Notes: generated by a model from the letters alone, not told the origin. Shown: positions 55,069 through 63,263, counted from the stretch's first letter. The stretch is DNA of 64,000 bases from Dechloromonas sp. (GCA_028689015.1 JAQTXC010000007.1:1-64000); one strand, 5' to 3'. Made by a program: numbers and translations.

Positions 55069-57360
55069 TTACTTGACCTTCTTGGCGCCATTCTGCTCAA
55101 GATAAGTCTTGGCGCGCAGACCGATGTCAGCGGCCTTGACCTGGTATTGCCAGACTTGTTCGGCCCACAGGTTGGCCTGGTCCCAATCCTTCTTGGCAGC
55201 AGCGGCTTCGTGCTTAGCCTTGGCATCCTTGGTCTTGTTGAGCTGGTCGGTTGCATCTTCGACCATGTTCACCACGTCCGGGAAGTCCTTATAGTTGGTG
55301 CTGAGGATGTAGCCAACCACAGAATCAATGATGGCTTGCGTATCGACCACCTTCTTCACCGTCGCCTTGTAGTCGGTTTCGGTATAGCTGGCCTTGACCT
55401 CGACCGTCTTGCCCGGCTTCCAGCCCTTCGGCTTGACCAGCAGGTAACCCTGCATTTCAAGGTGCAGCGCCGAACAGAATTCCGTGCAGTAGTACGGATA
55501 GACACCTTCCTTGTCGGCCTTGAACTTGACGGTGACAGTCTTGCCCGGCTCAATCGAGGCATGCACGTTATAGGTCGACACCGCAAACCCGTGCGTTTCA
55601 TCCTGGGCCCGTTCGAGGTTGGTCAGGTGGATGGTAATTTCGTCACCCACTTCAGCCTCAATGGTTTCCGGTGTGATGTGCGAACGGATCAACGTACCGA
55701 AGACTTCGATCTTGTTGCCCTTCTTGACGATTTTTTCCTCGCCGGCACGAACTGCACCCGGATTCGGCTTGTCGGTACGGGAATCCGTTCCCACCTTGTA
55801 ACGTACGCCCGGCTTCAGTTTGGAGGCTTCAATGGCAACCACGTAGTGCGGCTCGCCGAGCGGAATCGGCATGTCGTACAAGAGTTGCATCTTGTCGTTC
55901 GAGATGTCGATCAGCTGGTGATTTTGCGGATGCAGCGGGCCGACCGGGTTGAAACGGTCGATCGACAGCTTGTTGAGCGCAACCAGGTAACGACCCTTCG
56001 GATCGGCCGAATCACCTTCCATGGTCATCAGGTGACCGATGTTGTAGTGCACGGAGATCTTGTCGAGCACTTTGCCGTCACAGTGATTCCATTTGACGAC
56101 CTGCGAATCGACATACAGCGAGGTGTAGGCGATACAGGGCTTGGAATCGTACTGGGTGTGCAAGGGACCGAGGCCGAGCTGAACCTGGGTGTGCAGTGCA
56201 TCCTTCATGCCGATGACCGGAATGCCGTACGGGTCCTTGGATTCGAACTTGCCGGCCTTGATGGCGGCCTGGATCTTCTCGAAGGAATAGACGGATACGT
56301 GGGTATCGAGCTTGCCAGCGACGGTCAGGAACTTGCCATCCGGGGTGACATCGACGCCGTGCGGCGACTTCGGTTCCGGAACCAGGAAGAGGATGCCTTC
56401 CTTGATAGCCGTTTCCATCATCAGGACCTTGTGGCCATTGATGGTTTTTGCCTTACCGGCAGCAACCAGTTCGGCTGCTTTTTTCCAGTTGATCACGTGC
56501 AGGTAGTCGGTGTCCTTGGCGGAACAGCCGGCTTCATACGGTGGACGACCCTTTTCGATGCCGCCGACGTAACGCTCGGAACAGAAGGAGTTGGTAAACG
56601 ACCAGCCGTCGGATGGGCCCTTGCCGGCATCCGACAAATCCTGCGAGTACGGCGGCAGTTCGAGCGAAAAGGACTGCTTCGGATCGATGCGGCCTTCCTT
56701 GCGGTCGAACTTCCAGTAGGTGATGCCGCCGCGATACTTCTCGTTGAACTCTTCGAGCGGGTAGAACTTCTTGTTCTCGAGCGGCGAAGCGTACTGGGCG
56801 GCTTCGATGATGTAGTCGGTGTTCGGTGTGACGAAGGCGCCGCCGTGTTCCGACTTAAAGATCGGGTTGACCACGATCTGCTTGGTTTCGAAGTCGCGCA
56901 GATCGATCACGGCGAGGCGCGGATTGGCCTTATCGTTGATGAACAGGAACTGGCCGTCGTACTTGCCCTGGGTTTCTGAAATGGCCGGGTGGTGCGTGTC
57001 GCCCCAGTTAATTTCCTTGCCGTCGATGTTGCCCTGGCGCAGGACGCGCTTGGATTCTTCATCGAAACCGTAGCCCTGCCAGGGTTCCGGCGTGAACACA
57101 CCAATGTATTTAAGGATGCGCATCGACGGAATGCCGTAGACGATGACCTGGCCGGACTGGCCGCCCGAACTGAAGGCGACGAAGTCATCACGCTTGCCGG
57201 TCGGGACATAGGTCTTGGATGCAGCCAGCAGATCCTGCTGACTGAGGTTGCGACGTTTCATCACGTCCTGTAGCGACTCGGCGGCCCAGGCGCTTGCGGC
57301 GCTGAGCCCGATCCCGGCTGCAATGAGCAGCACGCTGGATTTGACTGCAATTTTTTGCAT
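55069..57360 (-). CDS. nosZ: Nitrous-oxide reductase, clade II (Sec-exported)
   Basis: A 763-residue periplasmic copper enzyme that reduces N2O to N2. The signal peptide MQKIAVKSSVLLIAAGIGLSAASAWA lacks the twin-arginine motif of clade I NosZ, marking a clade II, Sec-dependent enzyme. The N-terminal seven-bladed propeller carries CuZ His residues (DTHHPAISETQGKYDGQFL, HNIGHLMTMEGD). The C-terminal cupredoxin domain holds the CuA motif CTEFCSALHLEMQG near residue 623. The ATG at 57358-57360 is the start; the track's 57570 adds 70 residues across the promoter. No nosR is present, as usual for clade II. Confidence 0.97.
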   Translation of the reverse strand: MQKIAVKSSVLLIAAGIGLSAASAWAAESLQDVMKRRNLSQQDLLAASKTYVPTGKRDDFVAFSSGGQSGQVIVYGIPSMRILKYIGVFTPEPWQGYGFDEESKRVLRQGNIDGKEINWGDTHHPAISETQGKYDGQFLFINDKANPRLAVIDLRDFETKQIVVNPIFKSEHGGAFVTPNTDYIIEAAQYASPLENKKFYPLEEFNEKYRGGITYWKFDRKEGRIDPKQSFSLELPPYSQDLSDAGKGPSDGWSFTNSFCSERYVGGIEKGRPPYEAGCSAKDTDYLHVINWKKAAELVAAGKAKTINGHKVLMMETAIKEGILFLVPEPKSPHGVDVTPDGKFLTVAGKLDTHVSVYSFEKIQAAIKAGKFESKDPYGIPVIGMKDALHTQVQLGLGPLHTQYDSKPCIAYTSLYVDSQVVKWNHCDGKVLDKISVHYNIGHLMTMEGDSADPKGRYLVALNKLSIDRFNPVGPLHPQNHQLIDISNDKMQLLYDMPIPLGEPHYVVAIEASKLKPGVRYKVGTDSRTDKPNPGAVRAGEEKIVKKGNKIEVFGTLIRSHITPETIEAEVGDEITIHLTNLERAQDETHGFAVSTYNVHASIEPGKTVTVKFKADKEGVYPYYCTEFCSALHLEMQGYLLVKPKGWKPGKTVEVKASYTETDYKATVKKVVDTQAIIDSVVGYILSTNYKDFPDVVNMVEDATDQLNKTKDAKAKHEAAAAKKDWDQANLWAEQVWQYQVKAADIGLRAKTYLEQNGAKKVK

Positions 57361-57429
57361 TTGAATATCTCCCAACAAAACAGAAGTAATACGGCCTGCC
57401 CCCATCGTCGCCTGCGACCAGATGCCGCA

Positions 57430-57444
57430 GCGACAATTTGTCGC
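57430..57444. promoter_or_regulatory. RegA/ActR-like palindrome in the nosZ promoter
   Basis: GCGACAATTTGTCGC is a perfect 7+1+7 inverted repeat, 70-84 bases before the nosZ start. It fits the GCGNC-N-GNCGC pattern bound by RegA/PrrA/ActR regulators. A further GTCGC-CT-GCGAC dyad lies a few bases downstream, at about 57406-57417. RegBA is encoded at 32.7-34.5 kb. Confidence 0.55.
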
Positions 57445-57472
57445 ACTGTAAACCAGGCCGATTTTTAAAAAA

Positions 57473-57486
57473 TTGATCTCTGTTAA
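57473..57486. promoter_or_regulatory. FNR/DNR-like site between nosZ and the PCuAC gene
   Basis: TTGATCTCTGTTAA: the left half is perfect, and the right half GTTAA matches ATCAA at three of five. It lies about 113 bases before nosZ and 100 before the divergent copper-chaperone gene, so it could serve either. Weaker than the box at 54643. Confidence 0.5.
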
Positions 57487-57586
57487 TCCCAATCCGGTAA
57501 TTGTGAGGAAAATGTAGAGATGCCTTTTGGCGCCGCGATCCGGGTGCCCCGGAACAGCCAAAACTCTCATTCAGAAAGGATCTTCC

Positions 57587-58042
57587 ATGCGCCATCCCGT
57601 TTTTTTCGCCGCCAGCCTGCTTTTCTCGGGCGGCTTGTTTGCCGCTGCCGCCGACCAGGTCGAAATTCATCAACCTTACGTCCGGCTCGCCCCGCCCAAT
57701 GCACCGGCTGCCGGTGCCTTCATGGTGATCAGGAATACCGGCAGCAAAGACGTCAAAGTCGTCAAGGCCGACAATCCGGCAAGCCGGTTAACTGAACTGC
57801 ACACACATCTAAACGAGGCCGGTGTCATGAAAATGCGCCAGGTGCCAGCCATCGAGATCAAGGCCGGTGGCGAAACCCAGCTCCAGCCGGGCGGCCTGCA
57901 CATCATGCTGATCGAGCTCAAGGCACCAATGCAGGAAGGCGACAACATAGCAATCACCCTTGGCTTCGACGACGGCAGCAGCAAGCAGGTCGACGCCAAG
58001 GTCATTCGCCCTCTGCCGACCGGCATGCGGATGCAGCACTGA
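57587..58042 (+). CDS. Periplasmic copper chaperone PCuAC (first copy)
   Basis: A 151-residue exported cupredoxin-like protein: signal peptide to about residue 21 (LLFSGGLFAAAA), then QPYVRLAPPNAPAAGAFMVIRN. The Cu(I) ligand pattern is HTHLNEAGVMKMRQV followed by GGLHIMLIEL, the H-M-X10-M-X21-H-X-M arrangement of PCuAC. It delivers copper to CuA sites of oxidases and possibly NosZ. The ATG at 57587 has AAAGGA upstream. It is divergent from nosZ and very similar to the copy at 62778. Confidence 0.93.
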   Translation: MRHPVFFAASLLFSGGLFAAAADQVEIHQPYVRLAPPNAPAAGAFMVIRNTGSKDVKVVKADNPASRLTELHTHLNEAGVMKMRQVPAIEIKAGGETQLQPGGLHIMLIELKAPMQEGDNIAITLGFDDGSSKQVDAKVIRPLPTGMRMQH

Positions 58043-58055
58043 ACCCGAATTTTTG

Positions 58056-58095
58056 CGCGTTTCCAGGCGGTCGACCGCCTGGAAACGCGACTTTT
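58056..58095 (+). terminator. 34-base perfect palindrome and terminator after PCuAC
   Basis: CGCGTTTCCAGGCGGTC and its exact reverse complement lie adjacent with no loop bases (58056-58089), followed by ACTTTTCC. It should form a very stable hairpin that ends or attenuates transcription from the PCuAC gene into the next genes. The T-tract is short. Confidence 0.6.
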
Positions 58096-58113
58096 CCGCC
58101 GCCAAGCCTACAC

Positions 58114-58449
58114 ATGAAAACACTGCTCACAACCCTGCTTGCACTGCTCTGCATGGCCTCCGCCCAGGCCGAACACGCCCACGGCAAGATCGACGACAGC
58201 CTGCCCGATGCCGAGCGTATCCGTTTCTGCGAGCGGATGCGCGACCAGGCATTGCAGGCTTTCTACGACCGCGAGCATGGTCGACCGATGAAACTATTTG
58301 ACGAAGACGGCAGCCACGGCCCGCGCATCGCCAATCAGATTACCCGCCGCATTTACGCCGAACCACAGATCGCCGCCCGCCGCCATGCCGAGACCTTCGG
58401 TCGCGCCACCTGCAACGAAATGATGGGGGCTGCGCCAGACAGCGACTGA
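58114..58449 (+). CDS. Exported hypothetical protein
   Basis: A 111-residue protein with signal peptide MKTLLTTLLALLCMASAQA and mature start EHAHGKIDDSLPDAERIRFCERM. It has two Cys (in RFCERM and ATCNEMM) and several His, which could form a disulfide or metal site. No family is recognised. It lies between PCuAC and SCO1 genes on the same strand, pointing to periplasmic copper handling. Its stop is TGATG-coupled to an alternative start of the next gene. Confidence 0.75.
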   Translation: MKTLLTTLLALLCMASAQAEHAHGKIDDSLPDAERIRFCERMRDQALQAFYDREHGRPMKLFDEDGSHGPRIANQITRRIYAEPQIAARRHAETFGRATCNEMMGAAPDSD

Positions 58450-58541
58450 TGCAAGTCGCACGCCAAATTGATCAAGATCATTTTTGTCGACCGCCGGGCG
58501 CGAAAGAATGGCGACTCCTTGCTCCCGGACGCAAAATCATC

Positions 58542-59219
58542 ATGCCGTCGCTGCCCCGCCTATTTCTTCCGCTGCTGCTGATCGCTGCACTGCCCGGTAG
58601 CGTGCATGCCGAAAGCGGCGCCAGTCTGTATGCGCGCCTCGCCGGCCAGGCCAAAGCCGGCACCTGCTTCGAAGTCGACATTGACCTCGAAAAGGGGCCG
58701 GGACTGAACGGCGACAATGGCGAACTGACCTACCCGATGGCCTTCAACAACGTCACCGAGGGCTGGAGCTGGCAGCCGGGCAGCCAGCCCGGTCTGGAAG
58801 ACTATTACCGCTACAAATACCTGCCGCTCGGCTCGACCGAGGAGGCCCGCGGCGAATACCGGGCAGAAGACCAGATCGGCGAAATACAGACCATGCAGGT
58901 GCGCTGGCGCCACGATTATTTCCTCGCCTTCGACAACATCTATGATTTCTACCGGCGCGAAGTCAATGACGCCGCCGGTTTTGCCAGCCATCTGCCGGCC
59001 GGCCTGGCCGCTAACACGGCCATGCGCGCCCGGGCCTGCCTGGAGGAACCTCTGAGCAGTGAAAGCACAACCTTCTGGAAGGCAACACACGGCCAGCCGG
59101 TCGATTTCACCCTGAAAAAACGTTACCTGATCGGCAAGCTGCAGGCCATCGATTTTGTCGACCGCCGCAGCGCGACCATCATCAGCAGCGTCACTCCCCT
59201 GCCGCAGGCGGCGCCCTGA
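58542..59219 (+). CDS. Exported hypothetical protein
   Basis: A 225-residue protein with signal peptide MPSLPRLFLPLLLIAALPGSVHA. The mature part has two Cys (GTCFEVDIDLEKGPG and RACLEEPLS) and aromatic-rich stretches (GWSWQPGSQPGLEDYYRYKYLPLG). No family is recognised. The track start at 58449 would add 31 polar residues before the signal peptide; the ATG at 58542 is preferred although its ribosome binding site is poor. It is located in the exported-protein run between PCuAC and SCO1. Confidence 0.7.
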   Translation: MPSLPRLFLPLLLIAALPGSVHAESGASLYARLAGQAKAGTCFEVDIDLEKGPGLNGDNGELTYPMAFNNVTEGWSWQPGSQPGLEDYYRYKYLPLGSTEEARGEYRAEDQIGEIQTMQVRWRHDYFLAFDNIYDFYRREVNDAAGFASHLPAGLAANTAMRARACLEEPLSSESTTFWKATHGQPVDFTLKKRYLIGKLQAIDFVDRRSATIISSVTPLPQAAP

Positions 59220-59260
59220 TGCCCAGCCCGCGCTCCACTCCTGATCACGGATATACCATC

Positions 59261-59629
59261 ATGACCCACACCAAACCCACCCTGACCCACATGCTCGTTT
59301 TTGCCCTGGCCAGCGCATTGACCGCCGGCAACTGCCTCGCCGCCGACGAACTGCCGCCGGCCCTGCAGGCCAGCGTCCGCAGCCTCGGCCAGCTCAATGG
59401 CCTGGCCCTGGCCTGCAAGCAAATGGCGCTGAGTACCCGCCTGCGCGACATCCTGATCCATGACGCGCCAAAGGAACGGGTGGTCGGCGAAGCATTCGAA
59501 CAGGCCACCCAAGAAGCGTATCTGGCACAAGGCCAGGCCGGCAAGGCCTGCCCGGACAGCAAGTCGCTAGCCGGCCGGGTTGATGCTGCTGCCGTCGAAT
59601 TGCGCCGTGTCGTCGAGCAAGCACACTGA
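59261..59629 (+). CDS. Small exported hypothetical protein
   Basis: A 122-residue protein with signal peptide MTHTKPTLTHMLVFALASALTAGNCLA and a helical mature part containing Cys in ALACKQMALSTRL and GKACPDSKSL. No family is recognised. The ATG at 59219 overlaps the upstream stop (TGATG) and is an alternative start adding 14 residues. Two bases separate its stop from the SCO1 gene, so both are likely co-translated. Confidence 0.68.
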   Translation: MTHTKPTLTHMLVFALASALTAGNCLAADELPPALQASVRSLGQLNGLALACKQMALSTRLRDILIHDAPKERVVGEAFEQATQEAYLAQGQAGKACPDSKSLAGRVDAAAVELRRVVEQAH

Positions 59630-59631
59630 GC

Positions 59632-60237
59632 ATGGCCATGCTGCGACGCTGCCTGCTCCTGCTTTACCTCGGCTCCCTGCTGATTGCCCTGCCGGCGCTC
59701 GCCGAGCCGGCCCACAAGCTGCTCGCCGGCGAAGCCAGTGCAGTCAATCCGCGCTATCTGCTGATCGGTCCGGACGGCCAGGCGGTCAGCGACCAAGACT
59801 GGCGCGGCCGTTTCCAGCTGATTGCTTTCGGCTACACCTATTGCCCGGACATCTGTCCGACCACGCTGGTCGACATGGCCGAACTGCTCAAACAGCTCGG
59901 CCCCGACGCCAACCGCGTCCAGAGCATTTTCATTTCGGTCGATCCGGAGCGCGACACGCCGCGCGTGCTGCAAACCTACACGCGCTTCTTCGATGAACGC
60001 ATCCTCGGTCTGAGCGGCACGTCCGAACTGGTCCAGCGTGCGGCGCGCAACTACCGGGTGCGCTATGCCAAGGTCGCCGGCAAGGATGCCCAAAACTATG
60101 CGGTCGACCATTCGGCAGGACTCTATTTGCTCGATCCCGCCGGCCAGTTCGTCAAGAAATTCGCCTACGGCCGGCCGGTTGATGAAATCCTCGCCGAACT
60201 CCGCGTTTTCCTGAGCACGTTCGAAACGCAGCGCTGA
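59632..60237 (+). CDS. SCO1/SenC/PrrC-family copper protein (first copy)
   Basis: A 201-residue protein with an N-terminal signal or anchor (MLRRCLLLLYLGSLLIALPALA). It has the thioredoxin-fold copper site FGYTYCPDICPTTLVDM (CxxxC) and the third ligand His in YAVDHSAGLYLLD, as well as SVDPERDTP. Sco proteins metallate CuA of cytochrome oxidase and, in some bacteria, NosZ. A second Sco gene is at 63264 on the other strand. Confidence 0.93.
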   Translation: MAMLRRCLLLLYLGSLLIALPALAEPAHKLLAGEASAVNPRYLLIGPDGQAVSDQDWRGRFQLIAFGYTYCPDICPTTLVDMAELLKQLGPDANRVQSIFISVDPERDTPRVLQTYTRFFDERILGLSGTSELVQRAARNYRVRYAKVAGKDAQNYAVDHSAGLYLLDPAGQFVKKFAYGRPVDEILAELRVFLSTFETQR

Positions 60238-60281
60238 ATCCCGGCATTTAACCGAAGCCGCCCGGCTTCCCAGGAAAGATC

Positions 60282-60920
60282 ATGGCTAAACATCCGCTCC
60301 ACCATTTCATAGCCCTTTGCTGCGCCACCCTGCCGCTGTTCGCCAGTGCGGCCGACGCCGCGAGCGCCCCGGCCAGCGAGAGAATCGCCCGCGGCCTGTT
60401 GCTGCAACACGCCGGCCGGATGATTTTCACGCCCTGCCGCGAGCGCACCTACGTCCAGCTCGAAGACACCTCGCCCGACCAGCAGCTCAGCGCCGCCCTG
60501 GTCAAGCTCGGCCTGGCCGAGAACAAGCCGCTTTACGTCGAATTCACGGGGCTGGCCGAAGCCGATCGCCTCAAGGTGTCGTGGATCAATTTTGCCCACA
60601 CCGATGCGCGCTGCCAGGCCAGTGCCAATCCGGATGAGAAATGGCGCGCCCTCGGCGCTGCGACGGACTGGACGATGCACCTGAGCGAGCAGCAAGTCCG
60701 GCTGAATGAAGCCGGCCAGCCCGAATTCCGCCACAACGAGGTCGTCATTGCGGCAGGTAGCGAAACTGTAGCCATCACAGTCGGCAAGGAACAGTCCGAA
60801 CAATGGCTGCTGACCCGACAGTTGTGCAGTAGCCAGGACAAGAACAGCCTGTTCGGCTGGCAGGCCGAACTGCGACGACCAGGCAAGGTCCTGCGCGGCT
60901 GTGCTTGGCAGGGCTATTGA
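60282..60920 (+). CDS. Exported hypothetical protein (NlpE/COG3650-like)
   Basis: A 212-residue protein with signal peptide ending FASAADA. The segment GRMIFTPCRERTYVQLEDTSP recalls the N-terminal domain of NlpE/COG3650 envelope proteins, and three further Cys occur (DARCQASA, RQLCSSQ, LRGCAWQGY). The similarity is weak and offered tentatively. It closes the run of plus-strand exported genes that starts with PCuAC; the menA ruin follows. Confidence 0.6.
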   Translation: MAKHPLHHFIALCCATLPLFASAADAASAPASERIARGLLLQHAGRMIFTPCRERTYVQLEDTSPDQQLSAALVKLGLAENKPLYVEFTGLAEADRLKVSWINFAHTDARCQASANPDEKWRALGAATDWTMHLSEQQVRLNEAGQPEFRHNEVVIAAGSETVAITVGKEQSEQWLLTRQLCSSQDKNSLFGWQAELRRPGKVLRGCAWQGY

Positions 60921-61045
60921 AAATTTTCTACAGAACGAAACCACGCTTAGCCATTGTCGGCAGAGTGGGCTCCCTAAGCGGGAGACCATTCCGTTGACCA
61001 AACAGCTGCCGCCCCTTGCCTACCCCGGTAACTCGCCGCAAGGCC

Positions 61046-61734
61046 TGCCGTATTGCCAAGCGGGCAGTCCGTCCGCGCACGCAGAGCGTATCGGAGCGCC
61101 GATAGTGATCGGATCCAGTTTGGCCTGGATCGAGGGCAGCAGCGTGCATTGGCTGGCCTTGTTCATCGCGCTGTGCCGCGCGACGCTGACCCAGATCGCG
61201 ACCAACCGGCACAACGATGCGGTCGACTGCGAAAAAGGCAACGATTTGCCCGACCGCCCCAGCCTGCTGCGCGTCACCGCGGACGGCGGCTGTTCCTACT
61301 CAAGCGGGCGACGGCCAATTCCCAACGCCCCCTTCGGCGAGTTGTTCGTGCTCTTCTTTTTCGGCAGGCAAGCCGTCTGCGGCAGCGTCTGGCTGCAAGG
61401 GGACGCGCCCGATATCAACCACCCTGCTCGCCGGTCTCATCTGCGGCCTGCCGGCCGCCACACGCTGGCCGCGCTGCTCAGCCGGGCCGGCGGGACGCGC
61501 GCCTACACGGCGATGCTGTTGACGCCTTTTCTGCGCTTTTCCCTACTCGCCCGGTTCGGTCACAGAGGTGTCCTGCTCGGCCTTTTCGCCCTGCTCAACG
61601 GACTCGCCAAGGTACGCACCTTGACCGCCCCAAGCAACAACCCAGCGCTCAATCTCTTGCTGCCGGCTACCGCACGCTGCAGCTTGATCCTCGCCGTGCT
61701 ACTCACCGCCGGTCTCCTGGTCGAACTCGCCTGA
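61046..61734 (+). pseudogene. menA: Decayed menA-like prenyltransferase (1,4-dihydroxy-2-naphthoate polyprenyltransferase)
   Basis: Pieces of a UbiA-family MenA protein occur in order but in different frames. They read AVRPRTQSVSE (one frame), then RIGAPIVIGSSLAWIEG and TQIATNRHNDAVDCEKGNDLPDRPSLLRVTADGG with the NDxxDxxxGxD motif, then FGELFVLFFFGRQAVCGSVWLQGD (second frame). TTLLAGLICGLPAAT follows in a third frame, then LLSRAGGTRAYTAMLLTPFL. The region between RVTADGG and FGELF and the second Asp motif (NNYRDxxxD) are missing. The track shows an uninterrupted 277-residue ORF here, but it is a hybrid of the ruin. It ends TGATG on the BASS gene. Confidence 0.78.
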
Positions 61735-62633
61735 TGGACATCCTGCTGCCGCTAAGCCTCGCCTTCATCATGTTTTCACTCGGTATCAGCCTGCAGCCGG
61801 CCGATTTCCGGCGCGTCTTCGCCAGCCCGCGCGCTATCGGCATCGGGCTCGGCATCCAGATCCTCGGCCTACCCCTGCTCGCCTTCATGTTGCTCAACTT
61901 ATTCGGCATCGGTGGCGAAATGGCGGTCGGCGTCATAATTCTGGCCAGCACGCCGGGTGGCGTCAGCGCCGGCCTGCTCACCCTGCTCGCCGGCGGTGAA
62001 ACAGCGCTTTCAGTCTCGTTGACCGCAATCACCAGCCTCGGCGTGCTATTCACGCTGCCTCTCACGGTCGGCCTGGCGCTAGCGCATTTCGCCGGCGGCG
62101 AAGCGAACCTGCAGATGCCGGCCATGCGCACCGGCGTCGGCGTATTCCTGATCACCGTGCTACCGGTCTGCCTCGGCATGTTCTTCAGGCAGCGCCTGCA
62201 GGAACTAGCTGGCCGTCTGGAAAAGCCGCTCGCCAAGGTGTCGACCGTACTCTTCATCCTCATCGTGCTTTCCACTTTCGTCGCTCAGCGCAAAGTCGTG
62301 CTCGGCCACCTACCGAGCCTCGGACCGCTGCTTGTCGTCCTCAACCTGCTGAGCATGAGCCTCGGCGTCATCGCAGGCAGCCTCGGCGGCCTGCGACGAC
62401 GGCAGCAACTGGCGCTGGCCATGGAATGCGGCCTGCACAACGCGGCGCTCGGCATCTTCGTCGCCAACCTGCTGCTGCAGGTGCCGGCGCTGGCCGCGCC
62501 GAGCGTGGTATATGCTTTTCTGATGAATTTCTCGGCTTTCGGGCTCATTCTTCTACGTCCGCAACTTGCTAAAATTCTGACTGAGACCCGTAAGCGATCA
62601 ACAACGCACTTACCGGCTGAGCGACAGTGGTGA
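61734..62633 (+). CDS. Bile acid:sodium symporter (BASS) family transporter
   Basis: A 299-residue membrane protein with about nine or ten spans. The family motifs are FSLGISLQPADFRRVFASPRAIGIGLGIQ, VIILASTPGGVSAGLLTLLAGGETALSVSLTAITSL (Na+ site region) and ALAMECGLHNAALGIFVANLLL. The substrate is unknown; BASS members move organic anions such as pyruvate or pantoate with Na+. Its ATG overlaps the stop of the menA ruin (TGATG), so it may once have been translationally coupled to an intact menA. Confidence 0.9.
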   Translation: MDILLPLSLAFIMFSLGISLQPADFRRVFASPRAIGIGLGIQILGLPLLAFMLLNLFGIGGEMAVGVIILASTPGGVSAGLLTLLAGGETALSVSLTAITSLGVLFTLPLTVGLALAHFAGGEANLQMPAMRTGVGVFLITVLPVCLGMFFRQRLQELAGRLEKPLAKVSTVLFILIVLSTFVAQRKVVLGHLPSLGPLLVVLNLLSMSLGVIAGSLGGLRRRQQLALAMECGLHNAALGIFVANLLLQVPALAAPSVVYAFLMNFSAFGLILLRPQLAKILTETRKRSTTHLPAERQW

Positions 62634-62733
62634 AAGATGTGTCCACGTAAAACAAGGCGGACACCTATAACAGAACAGATTTCAGAGTTTAAGCATCGAC
62701 TAATCGTGAGCTGAAAAACGCGCCGAATGAGGC

Positions 62734-62759
62734 GTTGACCGCAAGCGCTTGCGGTCAAC
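62734..62759. repeat. 26-base perfect palindrome
   Basis: GTTGACCGCAAGC followed directly by its reverse complement GCTTGCGGTCAAC. It lies between the convergent BASS and second PCuAC genes and probably acts as a bidirectional transcription terminator, although T-tracts are lacking. Confidence 0.6.
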
Positions 62760-62777
62760 ACGCCGGCCAAGCGGTGA

Positions 62778-63242
62778 TTAGTGGCCGTGCTGCATCTTCG
62801 GCATGCCGCCGGCCATGCTGCGCATTACTGGCGCATCAACAGTTTTTTCACTGCCATCATCAAAACTGAGCGTCACCGGCACGATATCGCCTTCCTTGAG
62901 CGGCGTTTTGAGGTCGATCAACATGACATGCAGGCCACCTGGCTGCAACACCGCCTCGCCCTTGGCCTTGATCTCGATATTAGCCACCGGGCGCATTTTC
63001 ATGACGCCGTTATCATTGAGGTGGGTATGCAGTTCGGTCACCCGCGACGCTGGGTTGCTAGCCTTAAGCAACTTAACATCCTGCTCGCTGCTGTTGCGTA
63101 AGCGCATGAAGGCGCCGGTGGCCGGTGCATTGGGCGGCGCCAGGCGGACGTAAGGCTGGTCCACGGAGACTTGATCGGCTGCACCCGCCAAAGCGGCGGC
63201 GGACAAACTCAGGGTCAGGACAAAGAAGGCAAGTTTTTTCAT
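62778..63242 (-). CDS. Periplasmic copper chaperone PCuAC (second copy)
   Basis: A 154-residue exported protein with signal peptide MKKLAFFVLTLSLSAAALA. It has the same PCuAC ligand pattern as the first copy: HTHLNDNGVMKMRPV and GGLHVMLIDL, plus a Met/His tail GGMPKMQHGH. It is nearly colinear with the protein at 57587 but on the other strand. It follows the second SCO gene by about 20 bases, a common Sco-PCuAC pair. Confidence 0.93.
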   Translation of the reverse strand: MKKLAFFVLTLSLSAAALAGAADQVSVDQPYVRLAPPNAPATGAFMRLRNSSEQDVKLLKASNPASRVTELHTHLNDNGVMKMRPVANIEIKAKGEAVLQPGGLHVMLIDLKTPLKEGDIVPVTLSFDDGSEKTVDAPVMRSMAGGMPKMQHGH

Positions 63243-63263
63243 GTCGTTCCTTTCATGAACGGA

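Noticed and set aside
55018-56979. 653-residue plus-strand ORF opposite nosZ
   Set aside because: Antisense shadow of nosZ, which has full CuA and CuZ motifs in the other strand.
61053-62633. 526-residue reading of the BASS gene including an upstream extension
   Set aside because: The extension is Arg/Ala-rich out-of-frame translation of the menA ruin; the transporter begins at the ATG at 61734 with its first membrane helix.
62638-62715. A 25-residue ORF (MCPRKTRRTPITEQ...) with a GTGTCC...GGACAC inverted repeat, looking like an insertion-sequence scrap
   Set aside because: Too short to assign; no terminal repeats or target duplication are visible.
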